DNA from: Streptomyces sp. CA-210063
GTDB taxonomy: Bacteria; Actinomycetota; Actinomycetes; Streptomycetales; Streptomycetaceae
Length of the DNA stretch: 64,000 nt
Assembly: GCF_024612015.1 (NCBI RefSeq)
Contig: NZ_CP102512.1
Location: 9,548,001 to 9,612,000, forward strand
Reading direction: 5' to 3'
Shown here: piece after piece, positions 43,426 through 52,782 of the stretch
How positions within the stretch are numbered: the stretch's first letter is position 1
How the letters are laid out: every line of letters starts with the position of its first letter
Position numbers and translations under genes: made by a program
Notes under the pieces: model-generated
What the model was told of the DNA's origin: nothing
The model's input: the letters and a program-made list of their open reading frames with translations, nothing else
The model's database searches: none

Positions 43426-44081
43426 GACACCCTCCCCCGGGCCGGTACCGGACGACGGGTCCCGGCGCCGACGGCGGATCCGAGCGGTGGCTCGGCGAGG
43501 GCGGCGTCGAAGCACTCGCACAGCAGGTGCACCGCGACCAGGTGGGCCTCCTGGACGGTCGCCGTGCTGTCGGCGTCGATGGCCAGCGTCTCGTCGGCGG
43601 CGTCGGCCAGCGGATTGGGCGAGGGCCCGGTCATCGCCCAGACCCGCAGGCCCGCCCGGCGGCCCGTGACGGCCGCGGTGATCAGGTTGGCGCTGCGGCC
43701 GGACGTGGACAGCAGCAGAAGCAGATCTCCGGGGCGGCCGTGGGCGGAGACCTGCCGGGCGAAGACATGGTCGAAGCCGTAGTCGTTGCCGATCGCCGTC
43801 ACGCTGGAGGTCTCCGCGTGCAGGGCGATCGCCGAGTACGCCGGCCGTTCCTGCCGGTAGCGGCCCACCAGTTCGGCGGTCAGGTGCTGGGCCTGGGCGG
43901 CGCTGCCGCCGTTGCCCGCCGCGAGCAGTCTGCCGCCGGTCGCCAGGACGCCGGCGAGCAGGCCGCCCCACTCGGCGATCCGGCCGAGGCTGTCGCGGCG
44001 GAGCCGGCCGAGGGTCTGTTCCAGGGACCGGCAGTGCAGGTGCGCGGCGTCCAGTACGGGGGTCGTGGGGAATTCAGCCAT
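43422..44081 (-). CDS. gmhA: Sedoheptulose-7-phosphate isomerase (GmhA-like SIS protein)
   Basis: 219 residues. AAGNGGSAAQAQHLTAELVGRY (residues ~55-75) and LLLLSTSGRSANLI are the GmhA SIS-domain motifs, and AMTGPSPNPLA, TATVQEAHLVAVHLLCE complete the active site. The enzyme turns sedoheptulose 7-phosphate into D-glycero-D-manno-heptose 7-phosphate. The stop overlaps the hldE start. A 158-bp gap with a 26-bp tandem repeat separates it from the upstream glycosyltransferase, so it may have its own promoter. Confidence 0.9.
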   Translation of the reverse strand: MAEFPTTPVLDAAHLHCRSLEQTLGRLRRDSLGRIAEWGGLLAGVLATGGRLLAAGNGGSAAQAQHLTAELVGRYRQERPAYSAIALHAETSSVTAIGNDYGFDHVFARQVSAHGRPGDLLLLLSTSGRSANLITAAVTGRRAGLRVWAMTGPSPNPLADAADETLAIDADSTATVQEAHLVAVHLLCECFDAALAEPPLGSAVGAGTRRPVPARGRVS

Positions 44082-44174
44082 GGTGATCGGGTGCGCCGCG
44101 TCACGGGGACGGCGGCCTGACCCGCACCTCCTTCGGACCTCGGGGATTCGCGGTCCCGGTGCCGTGGCCGGCGA

Positions 44175-44242
44175 AGTGCCGGGACTGTGGGACACGGCGG
44201 AGTACCGGGACTGTCGGGCACGGCGGAGTGCCGGGACGGTCA
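44175..44242. repeat. 26-bp tandem repeat at the 3' end of the GT4 gene
   Basis: AGTRCCGGGACTGTSGGRCACGGCGG occurs at 44175-44200 and 44201-44226, with a partial third copy at 44227-44242 that overlaps the stop of the glycosyltransferase gene. It fills half of the gap before gmhA. Confidence 0.85.
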
Positions 44243-45508
44243 GACCACGCCGGTCATGGCGGGCCGGGCGTCGACGACCTCCTCGTACGCCGCCTCGGTC
44301 GCCGCGGCGACGCGGTCCCAGCAGTAGCGGCGCAGCACGCGACGGCGGCCGGTCTCCCCGCAGGCCGCGCGGGCCGCGGGGCCGGCGAGGAGTTCGCCCA
44401 CGGCGCGCGCGAGCGACCCCGGGTCGCGCGGCGGCACCAGCCGCCCGGTGCCCGGGTCGGCGACCGTGTCGAGCTGCCCGCCCACCGCGCTGGCGACCAC
44501 CGGCCGGCCGCAGGCCATCGCCTCCAGCGGGACGATGCCGAACGGCTCGTAGTCCGCGGGGCACACCACCACGTCGGCGCCGCGCAGCAGCGGCGGCACC
44601 TCCTGGCTGGGCACCCCGCCGGTGAAGCGGACCCGGTCCGCCACCCCCGCCTCGTCGGCGAGGGCGCGCAGCCTGCGGACCTCCGGGTCGTCGTCGAGCC
44701 GGTCCGCCGGGGGGCCGCCGGCCACCACGAGTTCGACGTCGGGCAGCAGGGCGAGGGCGGCGACCGCGACGCCCGCGCCCTTGCGCGGGACCAGCCGCCC
44801 CAGCTGCAGGATCCGGTGGGGGAGGGATCCACGCGCCATGGCGGGGCCGCGCGGGGTGAACAGGTCGGTGTCCACCCCGCAGGGCACGATCGTGGCCTGA
44901 CCGGCCGGCACGCCCATGCGGGCGAGTTCGTCGACCTCGTCGCGGCAGGTGGCGATGATCCGGTCGCAGCCGAGACCCACGTTCCGCTCCAGCGCGATGC
45001 GCGCGGGCGGGCTCGTGTCGGCGAGCTGCTGGTGCCGTCGCTTCACCGCGCCCAGCGCGTGGTACGTGTGCAGCAGCGGCAGCCCCAGCTCGCGGGCGGC
45101 ACGCAGGGAGGCGACACCCGACATCCAGAAGTGCGAGTGCACCACGTCCGGCGGCCGCTCCCGCCACACGCGGACCAGATGGCGTGCGAAGTCCCCCATG
45201 TACGGCAGGAGTTCGTCCTTCGGAACCTGCTCCGGCGGGCCGGCGGGCACATGGTGCACCTCCACCCCGGCACGCATGCGCACCCGGTCCGGCAGGTCCG
45301 GCGCGTCGCGGCGGGTGTACACGGTCACCTCGTGGCCCCGGTCGGCCAGGGTGCAGGCGAGCGCGGCGACGTGGACGTTCTGCCCGCCCGCGTCCACTCC
45401 GCCGAGGACGGCGAGGGGGCTCGCGTGCTCCGAGACCAGTGCGATCGACCGGGGGCGCGGAGCGGGGGTGACGCTGCCGAGCCGGAAAGGGGTGAGGATC
45501 GAGTTCAT
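44240..45508 (-). CDS. GT4-family glycosyltransferase
   Basis: 422 residues with two Rossmann domains. GGVDAGGQNVHVAALACTLADRGHEVTVYTRRD (residues ~37-70), DVVHSHFWMSG, and in the C-terminal domain GRLVPRKGAGVAVAAL and EPFGIVPLEAMACGRPVVAS (EX7E) are GT4 hallmarks, close to sucrose-synthase/MshA-like enzymes. It uses an NDP-sugar donor of unknown identity. ATG 45508 overlaps the stop of the preceding gene (ATGA). Confidence 0.9.
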   Translation of the reverse strand: MNSILTPFRLGSVTPAPRPRSIALVSEHASPLAVLGGVDAGGQNVHVAALACTLADRGHEVTVYTRRDAPDLPDRVRMRAGVEVHHVPAGPPEQVPKDELLPYMGDFARHLVRVWRERPPDVVHSHFWMSGVASLRAARELGLPLLHTYHALGAVKRRHQQLADTSPPARIALERNVGLGCDRIIATCRDEVDELARMGVPAGQATIVPCGVDTDLFTPRGPAMARGSLPHRILQLGRLVPRKGAGVAVAALALLPDVELVVAGGPPADRLDDDPEVRRLRALADEAGVADRVRFTGGVPSQEVPPLLRGADVVVCPADYEPFGIVPLEAMACGRPVVASAVGGQLDTVADPGTGRLVPPRDPGSLARAVGELLAGPAARAACGETGRRRVLRRYCWDRVAAATEAAYEEVVDARPAMTGVV

Positions 45509-46470
45509 GAGCGCGCCTCCGTCATCACACGCTCCCAGTCGTCCAGGAAGCGCTTGAGCCCGTAGCGTTCGAGGGCCGCCTGCCGGGCGCGCGCACCGTC
45601 GGCGGCCGCCGCTGCGGGGTCCTCCAGATAGAGGCGTGCGGCCCGGGCCAGCACCTCGGGCCGGGTGGACAGGGTGCCGGCGCCCGGCGGGACCGCCTCG
45701 ACGGCCTCGGTGGTGGCGAGGGCCACGACCGGCATGCCCAGATGCATCGCCTCCAGCAGGGAGAGCCCGAGCGACGTCCAGCGCACCGGGTGCAGATACA
45801 GGCGGCGTTCGGCCAGGGCGGCGTGCAGCTCGTGCTGCGGCAGGTCGGCGCCGCGACAGCGTTCCTCCGGCAGGCCGAGCCGCGCGGCGAGCCCCTCGGT
45901 GCGCATGCCGAACACGTCCAGAGGGGCGGCGTCGGCGAGGGCGGGCAACAGGTCGGTGCCGGTGTGACGGCCGCGCCGCACCGGCTCGTTGACCACGACG
46001 GCCGCGCGCGCGAGCCGCCCGGTGTACTGATGGCCCGGGTCGACGATGCCGTGCTCGATCACCTCGGTGCGGGTGGAGCCGCAGTCCCAGAACAGCCGGT
46101 TGAAGTGGGTGACATGAACGAGCGTCAGGTCGTCGCGGTCGGCGAACGGGTGCCGGGTGTTCGGGACGTCGCCGTCCGGGGCGTTGTGCTCCAGATGGAC
46201 GGCGGGTACGTCGCGCCCGGGACGGCGACCGCCCAGCCATCGCTCGGCGAGCTCCAGTTCGTGCGGCCGTTGCAGGATCACCAGGTCCACCGGTGTCTCC
46301 CGCAGCTCCTCGGGCGTCACCTCGCGCACCGAGGCCGGCCAGGAGAACGTACGGGCCCGGCCGAGGCCGTCCGGCCCGCGGTCCGGCGTGACCGGAACGA
46401 GGTAGGTGTGCGGGCCCTGCACGAAGGCCGTGGTCCAGGAGCCGTGCACGTGCCACAGCAGGATGTTCAT
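45505..46470 (-). CDS. Glycosyltransferase (GT1/GT4-like)
   Basis: 321 residues. NILLWHVHGSWTTAFVQG at the start, VHLEHNAPDGDVPNTRHPF in the middle and HPVRWTSLGLSLLEAMHLGMPVVAL near residue 240 (EX7E-like donor site) support a GT-B glycosyltransferase. ATG 46470 follows GAGGAG and overlaps the stop of the GT9 gene by four bases. Donor and acceptor unknown. Confidence 0.85.
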   Translation of the reverse strand: MNILLWHVHGSWTTAFVQGPHTYLVPVTPDRGPDGLGRARTFSWPASVREVTPEELRETPVDLVILQRPHELELAERWLGGRRPGRDVPAVHLEHNAPDGDVPNTRHPFADRDDLTLVHVTHFNRLFWDCGSTRTEVIEHGIVDPGHQYTGRLARAAVVVNEPVRRGRHTGTDLLPALADAAPLDVFGMRTEGLAARLGLPEERCRGADLPQHELHAALAERRLYLHPVRWTSLGLSLLEAMHLGMPVVALATTEAVEAVPPGAGTLSTRPEVLARAARLYLEDPAAAAADGARARQAALERYGLKRFLDDWERVMTEARS

Positions 46471-47612
46471 ACGGTCGCTCCTCGTTCGGTCGCTCCTCGT
46501 TCCGTCGCGAGGCCGCGACCCGGCCCGTACGCCGGGCCGGCGGTGGGGCCCCACGGGTCGGGTCGGGCGGTCCGGCCGCCGTCGTGATCGGTGAGGCCGC
46601 CGAGGGCCGCGACGGCCGCGAGGACCTGCCCGTCGCCGATCCCGTCGAGGCAGGGGTGCCCGGCCACCGGGCAGCTCCGGGCCCGGCTCCCGGCACACGC
46701 GGCGTCCTGGTCCCCGAGCAGGACGTGCGGCACGCCGTACGGGCCCCAGCACTCGGCCGGCACCACCGGGGCGAACAGACAGACGACGGGGGTGCCCACC
46801 GCGGCGGCCAGATGCGTCGGCCCGGTGTTGCCGACGACGACCACGCGCGCCCCGGCGAGGACTCCGGCCAGCTGCCGCAGGTCGGTGACCCCGCCCAGGT
46901 CCAGCGCGTGCCCGCCCGCCACGTACGAGGTGAGGTCGCGCTCGCCCCGGCCCCCGGTCACCACCACCCGGTGGCCCGCGGCGGACAGGGCGGCGGCGGC
47001 CCGTGCCGCACGGTCCGGGCTCCACGCGCGGGCCGGCACCGCGGCGCCCGGGTGGAGCACGACGTACGGCTCAGGGCCGGTCAGGTGCGCGGTGTCCGGC
47101 GGCGGCTGCACCCGCAGCGCCCCGTCGTCGCCGGGAGGCAGCGCGAATCCCGCGTCGCGCGCCAGATCCAGGGCGGCCAGGGCCTCGTGACGGTGGGCCC
47201 GCCGGTGGTGGCGCAGGTCGAGCAGGGCGCCCGGGTAGTCCTCGCTGTCCGCGGCGGTCCAGCCGACCCCGGCCAGCTTCAGCAGCAGCGCGACCGGCAG
47301 CGGGCTCTGGTGGTACGACACCAGCACCAGCGCGCGGTCGAAGCGCCGGGCCGACAACTCCTGGACCAACCGGTCCGTCACGGCCCGCGACAGCGGCGGC
47401 GGCTCCAGACCCACCCACGGGGCGTCGTACTCGATCACCTCGTCCACGCCCGGCAGCAGGCGCCCGGCCGCGACTCCCCGGGGGCCGCACAACAGCGCGG
47501 TGTGGGAGGAACCCTCGGCCACCGCGCGGACGGCGGGACCCGCCAGCAACACGTCACCGGCGCTGTCTAGGCGGACGACGAGGGTGCGGGGGAGAGGGGT
47601 GGCCGTACTCAT
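46467..47612 (-). CDS. GT9-family glycosyltransferase (ADP-heptose heptosyltransferase-like)
   Basis: 381 residues. RLDSAGDVLLAGPAVRAVA at the N-terminus, VVLHPGAAVPARAWSPDRAARAA and GNTGPTHLAAAVGTPVVCLFAPVVP are WaaC/WaaF-type heptosyltransferase motifs. With gmhA, gmhB and hldE in the same operon, ADP-heptose is a credible donor. The last ~30 residues are low-complexity (ATERGATERGAT, 15-bp DNA repeat). ATGA overlaps at both ends show tight translational coupling. Confidence 0.9.
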   Translation of the reverse strand: MSTATPLPRTLVVRLDSAGDVLLAGPAVRAVAEGSSHTALLCGPRGVAAGRLLPGVDEVIEYDAPWVGLEPPPLSRAVTDRLVQELSARRFDRALVLVSYHQSPLPVALLLKLAGVGWTAADSEDYPGALLDLRHHRRAHRHEALAALDLARDAGFALPPGDDGALRVQPPPDTAHLTGPEPYVVLHPGAAVPARAWSPDRAARAAAALSAAGHRVVVTGGRGERDLTSYVAGGHALDLGGVTDLRQLAGVLAGARVVVVGNTGPTHLAAAVGTPVVCLFAPVVPAECWGPYGVPHVLLGDQDAACAGSRARSCPVAGHPCLDGIGDGQVLAAVAALGGLTDHDGGRTARPDPWGPTAGPAYGPGRGLATERGATERGATV

Positions 47613-48238
47613 CGCCGGCCTCCCGCGGTCGCCACGTCGGGCCGGTCGGCACCGGTCCCGGGGCCCAGCACCAGCCGCACCGCCCCCAGCAGGTCGTCGG
47701 CCACGCGGTCGGCGGCGGCGATCTCCGCGCGCCGGGTCACGGGAGTCGGCACCAGCACCCCGCGCGCGCCCGCTCCACGGGCCGCGGCCAGGTCGGCGCC
47801 GATGTCCCCGATGACGACGGCGCGCCGGGCCCGTACGCCGAGCCGGTCGCAGGCGGCGAGCACCAGACCCGGGGCTGGCTTGCGGCACGGGCACCCGTCG
47901 TCCGGCCCGTGCGGGCACACCGCCCAGATGTCGAACGGGCCGAGCAGGTCCTCCACCCGCCGCCGTACGGCGTCCACCTGACGGTATGTCAGCAGCCCCC
48001 GGGCGACGCCCGGCTGGTTGCTCACGACGCCGACCGGGACGCCCCGCTCGCGCACGGCCGCGACGGCCTCCCGGGCCGACGGCATGGGCTCGACCCGCCC
48101 GGGGTCGCCGTTGTAGGGCACGTCGGCCACCAGCGTGCCGTCCCGGTCGAAGAGGACGGCCTCCGGGACGCCCGTCCCGACCCCGCCCGCCACCGGTGTG
48201 GGCGAGCCGAACAGCCAGGGCGCCAGGACGCCGGTCAT
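47609..48238 (-). CDS. gmhB: HAD-family phosphatase, GmhB-like (heptose bisphosphatase)
   Basis: 209 residues. VLFDRDGTLVADVPYNGDP (DxDGT nucleophile Asp), VSNQPGVARG, and the Cys/His zinc loop CPHGPDDGCPCRKPAPG identify the D-glycero-D-manno-heptose-1,7-bisphosphate 7-phosphatase/histidinol-phosphatase group. It would remove the 7-phosphate between the two HldE steps. Coupled to neighbours on both sides by ATGA overlaps. Confidence 0.9.
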   Translation of the reverse strand: MTGVLAPWLFGSPTPVAGGVGTGVPEAVLFDRDGTLVADVPYNGDPGRVEPMPSAREAVAAVRERGVPVGVVSNQPGVARGLLTYRQVDAVRRRVEDLLGPFDIWAVCPHGPDDGCPCRKPAPGLVLAACDRLGVRARRAVVIGDIGADLAAARGAGARGVLVPTPVTRRAEIAAADRVADDLLGAVRLVLGPGTGADRPDVATAGGRR

Positions 48239-49338
48239 GACCGCACCCCTTCCTCAACTTCCTCAACGGCCACGCGTACCGAGGGCGCGGCCGGCCGGAA
48301 CGCCGCCGTCCCCCGGTGCGCGAACTGTCCGCGCAGCCGGTGCCAGGTGGCGGCGGGCGGTATGACCACGCTGGTCAGCGCCATGGCGACGATCTCGTCC
48401 CGCGTACGCGGCCCCGGCGTGATCCGGGCCACCGCGAACTCGGCCGTGCCCGCCAGCCAGCCGGCGGCGCAGAGCGCGGCGGCGCGTGGCCGCCCGAGGA
48501 CGGCGCAGGTCAGGGAGGCCGCGGCGAGCGCGGTCACCGCCAGATGCCCGGGCAGGCGCCCCCGTGGCGCCCCGGCCCGCTCCCACCAGTCCCGGCCGTG
48601 CCGCCGCGTCATCAGCACGTCGTCGGCGTTGCCCGCCTGCAGCCGTACGGAGACCCAGCGGTCCGCCGGACGCACGGGGTGCCGCGTGCGGCGGTCCCCG
48701 GCGGTCAGTGTCCAGCCGGCGCCCAGCACGCGCAGCGCGAGGTCCGCGTCCTCCCGGAAGGCCCGCCGAAAGCGCTCGTCGAAGCCGTCCACGGCCTCCA
48801 GCGCCTCCCTGCGGTACGCCATGTCGGCGGTGATCCACCGGGCCGTTGCCAGCCCCGCCGTGTTGCGCTCCCAGTCCGTGGGCCGCCGCCCCGCCGGAAG
48901 CGGTACCTCGATCCGGGCGGTGACCCCGGCGCTGTCGGGCGGCGCGGTGGCCAGGTCCAGGGCGAGGTCGTCCGCCCAGGACGGCCCGGGCACCACGTCG
49001 TCGTCGAGGAAGACGATCCAGGGCACCCGGCCGGCCGCCCGCCACCCGGTGTTGCGTGCGGCGGCCGGTCCCTCGGCGCGTCCCTTCACCAGGGTCGTGA
49101 CGTCCCGCAGGGACGGGGGGATCTCCGGGGCGAGCGGCGCGCCGTCCGGCTCCGGGTGGTCGTCGACGACGACCACCCGGACCGGCATCGGTCCCTCGGA
49201 CCGGGCCAGTGCCTGCAGACACGCCCGCAGACTCGGACGCCCGAGCGTCGGGACCACCACGGCGTACGCGCCGCTCCCGTCACCGGAGCCCGTCCGGTCG
49301 TCGGGGTGCGCGTGCCGCTGCCGGGTGACGTCGCTCAT
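48235..49338 (-). CDS. GT2-family glycosyltransferase with C-terminal membrane helices
   Basis: 367 residues. AVVVPTLGRPSLRACLQAL (residues ~27-45), VVVDDHPEPDG, FLDDDVVPGPSW (DxD-like) and GFDERFRRAFREDADLALR are the GT-A GT2 motifs. Residues ~280-340 include hydrophobic segments that could associate with the membrane. It uses a nucleotide sugar; acceptor unknown. Starts and ends in ATGA overlaps with the carbamoyltransferase and phosphatase genes. Confidence 0.88.
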   Translation of the reverse strand: MSDVTRQRHAHPDDRTGSGDGSGAYAVVVPTLGRPSLRACLQALARSEGPMPVRVVVVDDHPEPDGAPLAPEIPPSLRDVTTLVKGRAEGPAAARNTGWRAAGRVPWIVFLDDDVVPGPSWADDLALDLATAPPDSAGVTARIEVPLPAGRRPTDWERNTAGLATARWITADMAYRREALEAVDGFDERFRRAFREDADLALRVLGAGWTLTAGDRRTRHPVRPADRWVSVRLQAGNADDVLMTRRHGRDWWERAGAPRGRLPGHLAVTALAAASLTCAVLGRPRAAALCAAGWLAGTAEFAVARITPGPRTRDEIVAMALTSVVIPPAATWHRLRGQFAHRGTAAFRPAAPSVRVAVEEVEEGVRS

Positions 49339-50999
49339 CGGGCCGCTCCCTCGCCGCCGGTGCCGAAGAGGCCCTGCCGCCGCACCGCGTACGGGCCGAT
49401 CGCCAGCAGGTCGACCGGGGACGAACCGAAGCACTCCAGCGCGTCCCGGGGATCGTCGACCATGGGCCGACCCGCCGTGTTCAGGCTGGTGTTGACCACC
49501 ACGGGCAGTCCGGTCAGCTCCTCGAAGGCGCCGAGCACGCGGGCCACCAGCGGTTCCCGGCCGGCGTCCACGGTCTGGATCCGGGCCGTCCCGTCGACAT
49601 GCACGACGGCGGGTATCCGCTCACGCCACTCGGGCGCCACGTCATGCACGAACAGCATGTACGGACTCGGCAGCGGGCCGTCGAAGATCTCCCCGGCCCG
49701 GTCGGCGAGGACCATCGGCGCGACCGGCCGGAACTGCTCGCGGCCCTTGACGTCGTTGAGCCGTTCCAGATTGCCCGCGTGCCCGGGGTGGGCGAGCAGG
49801 GAGCGGTGGCCGAGCGCCCTCGGCCCGTACTCGGAGCGGCCCTGGAACCAGGCGACGATGTCGTTGTCCGCCAGCGACCGGGCCACGGTCGCGGCGATGT
49901 CCGCCGGCCGCTCGAAGGGCACGCCCGCCGTCTTCAGCCAGGCCCCGAGTTCGGCGTCCGACCAGTCCCGGCCCAGATCCGCGCCCGGCATGGGCTCCGG
50001 CTCCTCGCCCTCGGCCGCGGCGAGCAGCAGCGCGCCGCCCAGCGCCGTCCCGGCGTCACCGGCGGCCGGCTGCACCCACACCCGGGAGAAGGGGCCTTCG
50101 CGGGCGATCCGGGAGTTGGCGACACAGTTCAGGGCGACGCCTCCGGCGAGGGTCAGCGTGCTGTCGTGGGTCCTCCCGTGCAGCCAGCGCACGAGGTCGA
50201 GCAGGGTCTCCTCCAGGACCGCCTGGGCACTGGCCGCGACATCGGCGTGCTCCCGCGTCCACGGCTCGTCCGGGCCGCGTGGCGGGCAGAGTTCGTGCCA
50301 GGGCACGCCCGTGGCACGGAACCCGCCGTCGCCGGTGGGGTGTACGTGACGACGCAGCTCGGGCAGCATGCGCGGGGTGCCGTGCGAGGCGAGGGCCATC
50401 ACCTTGAACTCGTCGGAGGAGCGCAGGAACCCCAGGTGCTCGGTCAGCTCCTCGTACACCAGCCCGAGGGAATGGGGCAGTTCCTGCGCGTACAGGGGTT
50501 CCAGCCGGTCGCCGACGCGGTGCGCGGCCAGATGGGAGGCGCGTTCGCCGCGGCCGTCCAGCACCAGAACGGAGGAGTTCCCGGCATCCGGCGCGCCGAA
50601 CGCGCTCGACGCGGCGTGGGCCATGTGGTGCGGTACGAAGCGGACGATGCCGGGGTCGAGTCCGGGCAGGGCCGACTCCAGGAACCCCGGGGCCTCGCGC
50701 GCGTACGTCTGCCGCAGGTGGTCCCACGGGTCGTCGAGGCCCATGTCCTGTGCGGGCCGGGCGAGTTGGGGGTCGTAGGAGTAGGTGACCGCGTCGAGGT
50801 CCTGGGGGCGCAGTCCCGCCCGGGTCAGACACCAGGCGGCGGCCTTCTCCGGCACCTCCCAGGCGGCGAACGGCACCGGCCGCTTGCCGTGCTTGCGCCG
50901 GGAGAACCGCTCCTCCTCGGCGGCGGCGACGGTACGGCCGTCGATCACGAGCGCGGCGGCGGGGTCGTGGAACAGCGCGTTGATTCCGAGAATGCGCAT
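49335..50999 (-). CDS. NodU/CmcH-family carbamoyltransferase
   Basis: 554 residues. MRILGINALFHDPAAAL, AAEEERFSRRKH, HHMAHAASSAFGAP (N-terminal Kae1-like domain) and GRSEYGPRALGHRSLLAHP, FVNTSLN-type segment VVVNTSLNTAGRPMV (C-terminal domain) are the family landmarks. These enzymes transfer a carbamoyl group from carbamoyl phosphate to a sugar or metabolite hydroxyl via carbamoyl-AMP. It lies 128 bp after the epimerase and is coupled to GT2. Suggests that the glycan or metabolite is carbamoylated. Confidence 0.92.
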   Translation of the reverse strand: MRILGINALFHDPAAALVIDGRTVAAAEEERFSRRKHGKRPVPFAAWEVPEKAAAWCLTRAGLRPQDLDAVTYSYDPQLARPAQDMGLDDPWDHLRQTYAREAPGFLESALPGLDPGIVRFVPHHMAHAASSAFGAPDAGNSSVLVLDGRGERASHLAAHRVGDRLEPLYAQELPHSLGLVYEELTEHLGFLRSSDEFKVMALASHGTPRMLPELRRHVHPTGDGGFRATGVPWHELCPPRGPDEPWTREHADVAASAQAVLEETLLDLVRWLHGRTHDSTLTLAGGVALNCVANSRIAREGPFSRVWVQPAAGDAGTALGGALLLAAAEGEEPEPMPGADLGRDWSDAELGAWLKTAGVPFERPADIAATVARSLADNDIVAWFQGRSEYGPRALGHRSLLAHPGHAGNLERLNDVKGREQFRPVAPMVLADRAGEIFDGPLPSPYMLFVHDVAPEWRERIPAVVHVDGTARIQTVDAGREPLVARVLGAFEELTGLPVVVNTSLNTAGRPMVDDPRDALECFGSSPVDLLAIGPYAVRRQGLFGTGGEGAAR

Positions 51000-51127
51000 C
51001 AGGACGGAACCTTTCGGCGAGGGGATGACGCCGGTGCCGGAGCGCGGTGAAGGCCGACGGGACGATCCGGTACCGGGCGCGCGAAGGGCCGACGGGGGCG
51101 ATCGGGTGCCGGTGCTCGGGCCGGGGA

Positions 51128-52111
51128 TCAGCGCGGCGGGGGCGCCGCCGCGTGCTCCGCCTCGGCGCGGAACCAGGCGATCGTGCGGCGCAGCCCTTCC
51201 ACGGGCGTCACCCGCGGTTCCCAGCCGAGCTTGTCGTGGGCGAGAGTGATGTCCGGACACCGCAACGCCGGGTCGTCGGTGGGGCGTTCGACGAAGCGGA
51301 TCTCGGAGTCGGACCCGGTGAGGTCGATGACCAGGCGGGCCAGGTCGAGCATGGTGATCTCGCCGGGGTTGCCGATGTTCACCGGGCCGCGCATGCCGTG
51401 GGCCGCCGCCGCGAGCACACCGCGCACGGTGTCGTCGACGTAGCACAGCGAGCGGGTCTGCCGCCCGTCCCCGGTGACCGTGAGGGGCTCGCCGGCGAGC
51501 GCCTGCCGGACGAACGTCGGTACCGCGCGGCCGTCGTGACCCCGCATCCGCGGGCCGTAGGTGTTGAACAGACGCACGATGCCGGTGTCGGTCCCCTTCG
51601 CGTCGGCGTGGGCGGTGGTCAGCGCCTCGCCGAAACGCTTGGCCTCGTCGTACACACTCCGTGGTCCGACGGGGTTCACATGGCCCCAGTAGCGTTCGTC
51701 CTGCGGATTCTGCTGAGGGTCTCCGTACACCTCGGACGTGGAGGCGAGCAGGAAGCGGGCTCCGGACGCGTGGGCGAGTTCCAGGGCGTGACGTGTTCCC
51801 AGGCTGCCGGTGTCCATCGTGTGCAGGGGCAGGCGGAGATAGTCGGCGGGGGACGCGGGGGACGCGAAGTGCAGGACCAGGTCGGGGGACCGCTCCACCG
51901 GGATGCCCTCCGAGACGTCGGCCCGCAGCATGGTGAATCCAGGACGGTCCATGAGCGCGGCGACGTTGTCGAGACGGCCGGTACTGAGGTCGTCGACGCA
52001 CGTGACGTCCACACCCGAGTCCAGCAGTTCCGTACACAAGTGCGAACCGACGAAACCCGCACCGCCGGTGACGACTGCGTGCTGCCAGTTCGGTGAGAAG
52101 ACGGTGGTCAT
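51128..52111 (-). CDS. NAD-dependent nucleotide-sugar epimerase/dehydratase (SDR)
   Basis: 327 residues. VTGGAGFVGSHLCTELLD (NAD-binding GxxGxxG, residues ~14-30), LVLHFASPASPADYL, STSEVYGDP and YDEAKRFGE (catalytic Tyr and Lys) are typical of UDP-glucuronate decarboxylase/UDP-sugar epimerase-like extended SDRs. ATG 52111 follows AGGAG at 6-base spacing. It is the first gene of the minus-strand glycan operon. It is the intact counterpart of the frameshifted gene at 38275-39354. Confidence 0.92.
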   Translation of the reverse strand: MTTVFSPNWQHAVVTGGAGFVGSHLCTELLDSGVDVTCVDDLSTGRLDNVAALMDRPGFTMLRADVSEGIPVERSPDLVLHFASPASPADYLRLPLHTMDTGSLGTRHALELAHASGARFLLASTSEVYGDPQQNPQDERYWGHVNPVGPRSVYDEAKRFGEALTTAHADAKGTDTGIVRLFNTYGPRMRGHDGRAVPTFVRQALAGEPLTVTGDGRQTRSLCYVDDTVRGVLAAAAHGMRGPVNIGNPGEITMLDLARLVIDLTGSDSEIRFVERPTDDPALRCPDITLAHDKLGWEPRVTPVEGLRRTIAWFRAEAEHAAAPPPR

Positions 52112-52713
52112 GGCGATCTCCTCCGTACGCGGTGACGGCGCAGCGCTTCCTGGGCGGGCCGGGCATGGCGGCGCGCCGCTTCAGGCGGCTCACGGGGATC
52201 AGTGGTCCGGCGCGGGGTCTTGCGGGACCGGTCACCACGACGCTGTGGTGGAGGCCCCCGGGCAAGGTCGCCCAGCGCGGGACGGGCGATGAACGCCAGG
52301 GCGGTGAAGAGCCCCGGTGTGGCTCCCCCGCATCGCTGTCGGAACGATGGCTGGATGCGCACCGCCGGCGGAGGACGCCCGAGAAACGAGTTTCACATGT
52401 ACTGGTCTCGCTCGCGACCGGTGAGGCTCTGTGGCCCTCGGTCACGTTGCTGACGCCGTCGCATGACTGTCATGCGCACCGAAGTTCCTACGGGACCGTG
52501 ACTCATGCAGACGAGTTCCGTCCGGTCGCCGGAGTGAGCGGGCGAGCCGCGTGGCTGGGCCGTTCGTGGGTACTTGGGGCCGCGTCCGAGGACATCGGCC
52601 GGAACCGTCGGCGAGGAGTCGGCGCAGGCCACAGGAGCGGCCGTGCCCCGGTCGGTCGGGTCCGGCCGGACGGCCCTCCGTGGCGTCAATGCCTCGTATG
52701 CGGGGGCCGAGGC
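52112..52713. other. Gene-free divergent interval
   Basis: About 600 bp between the epimerase and hemerythrin genes. It must carry the promoter of the glycan operon. I see no open frame with a ribosome site and no strong repeat. Confidence 0.5.
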
Positions 52714-52738
52714 GTTTCACTGGCCCCCGCAAGGGTGC
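52714..52738 (+). promoter_or_regulatory. Possible SigB-type promoter for the hemerythrin gene
   Basis: GTTT (52714-52717), a 15-base spacer and GGGTGC (52733-52738) match the SigB pattern with one mismatch in the -10. It lies 44 bp before the ATG at 52783. Confidence 0.45.
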
Positions 52739-52782
52739 CCGCCGGGACGAACGGCCGGGAGCAGCAGGAGAGGAGCAAGGAC

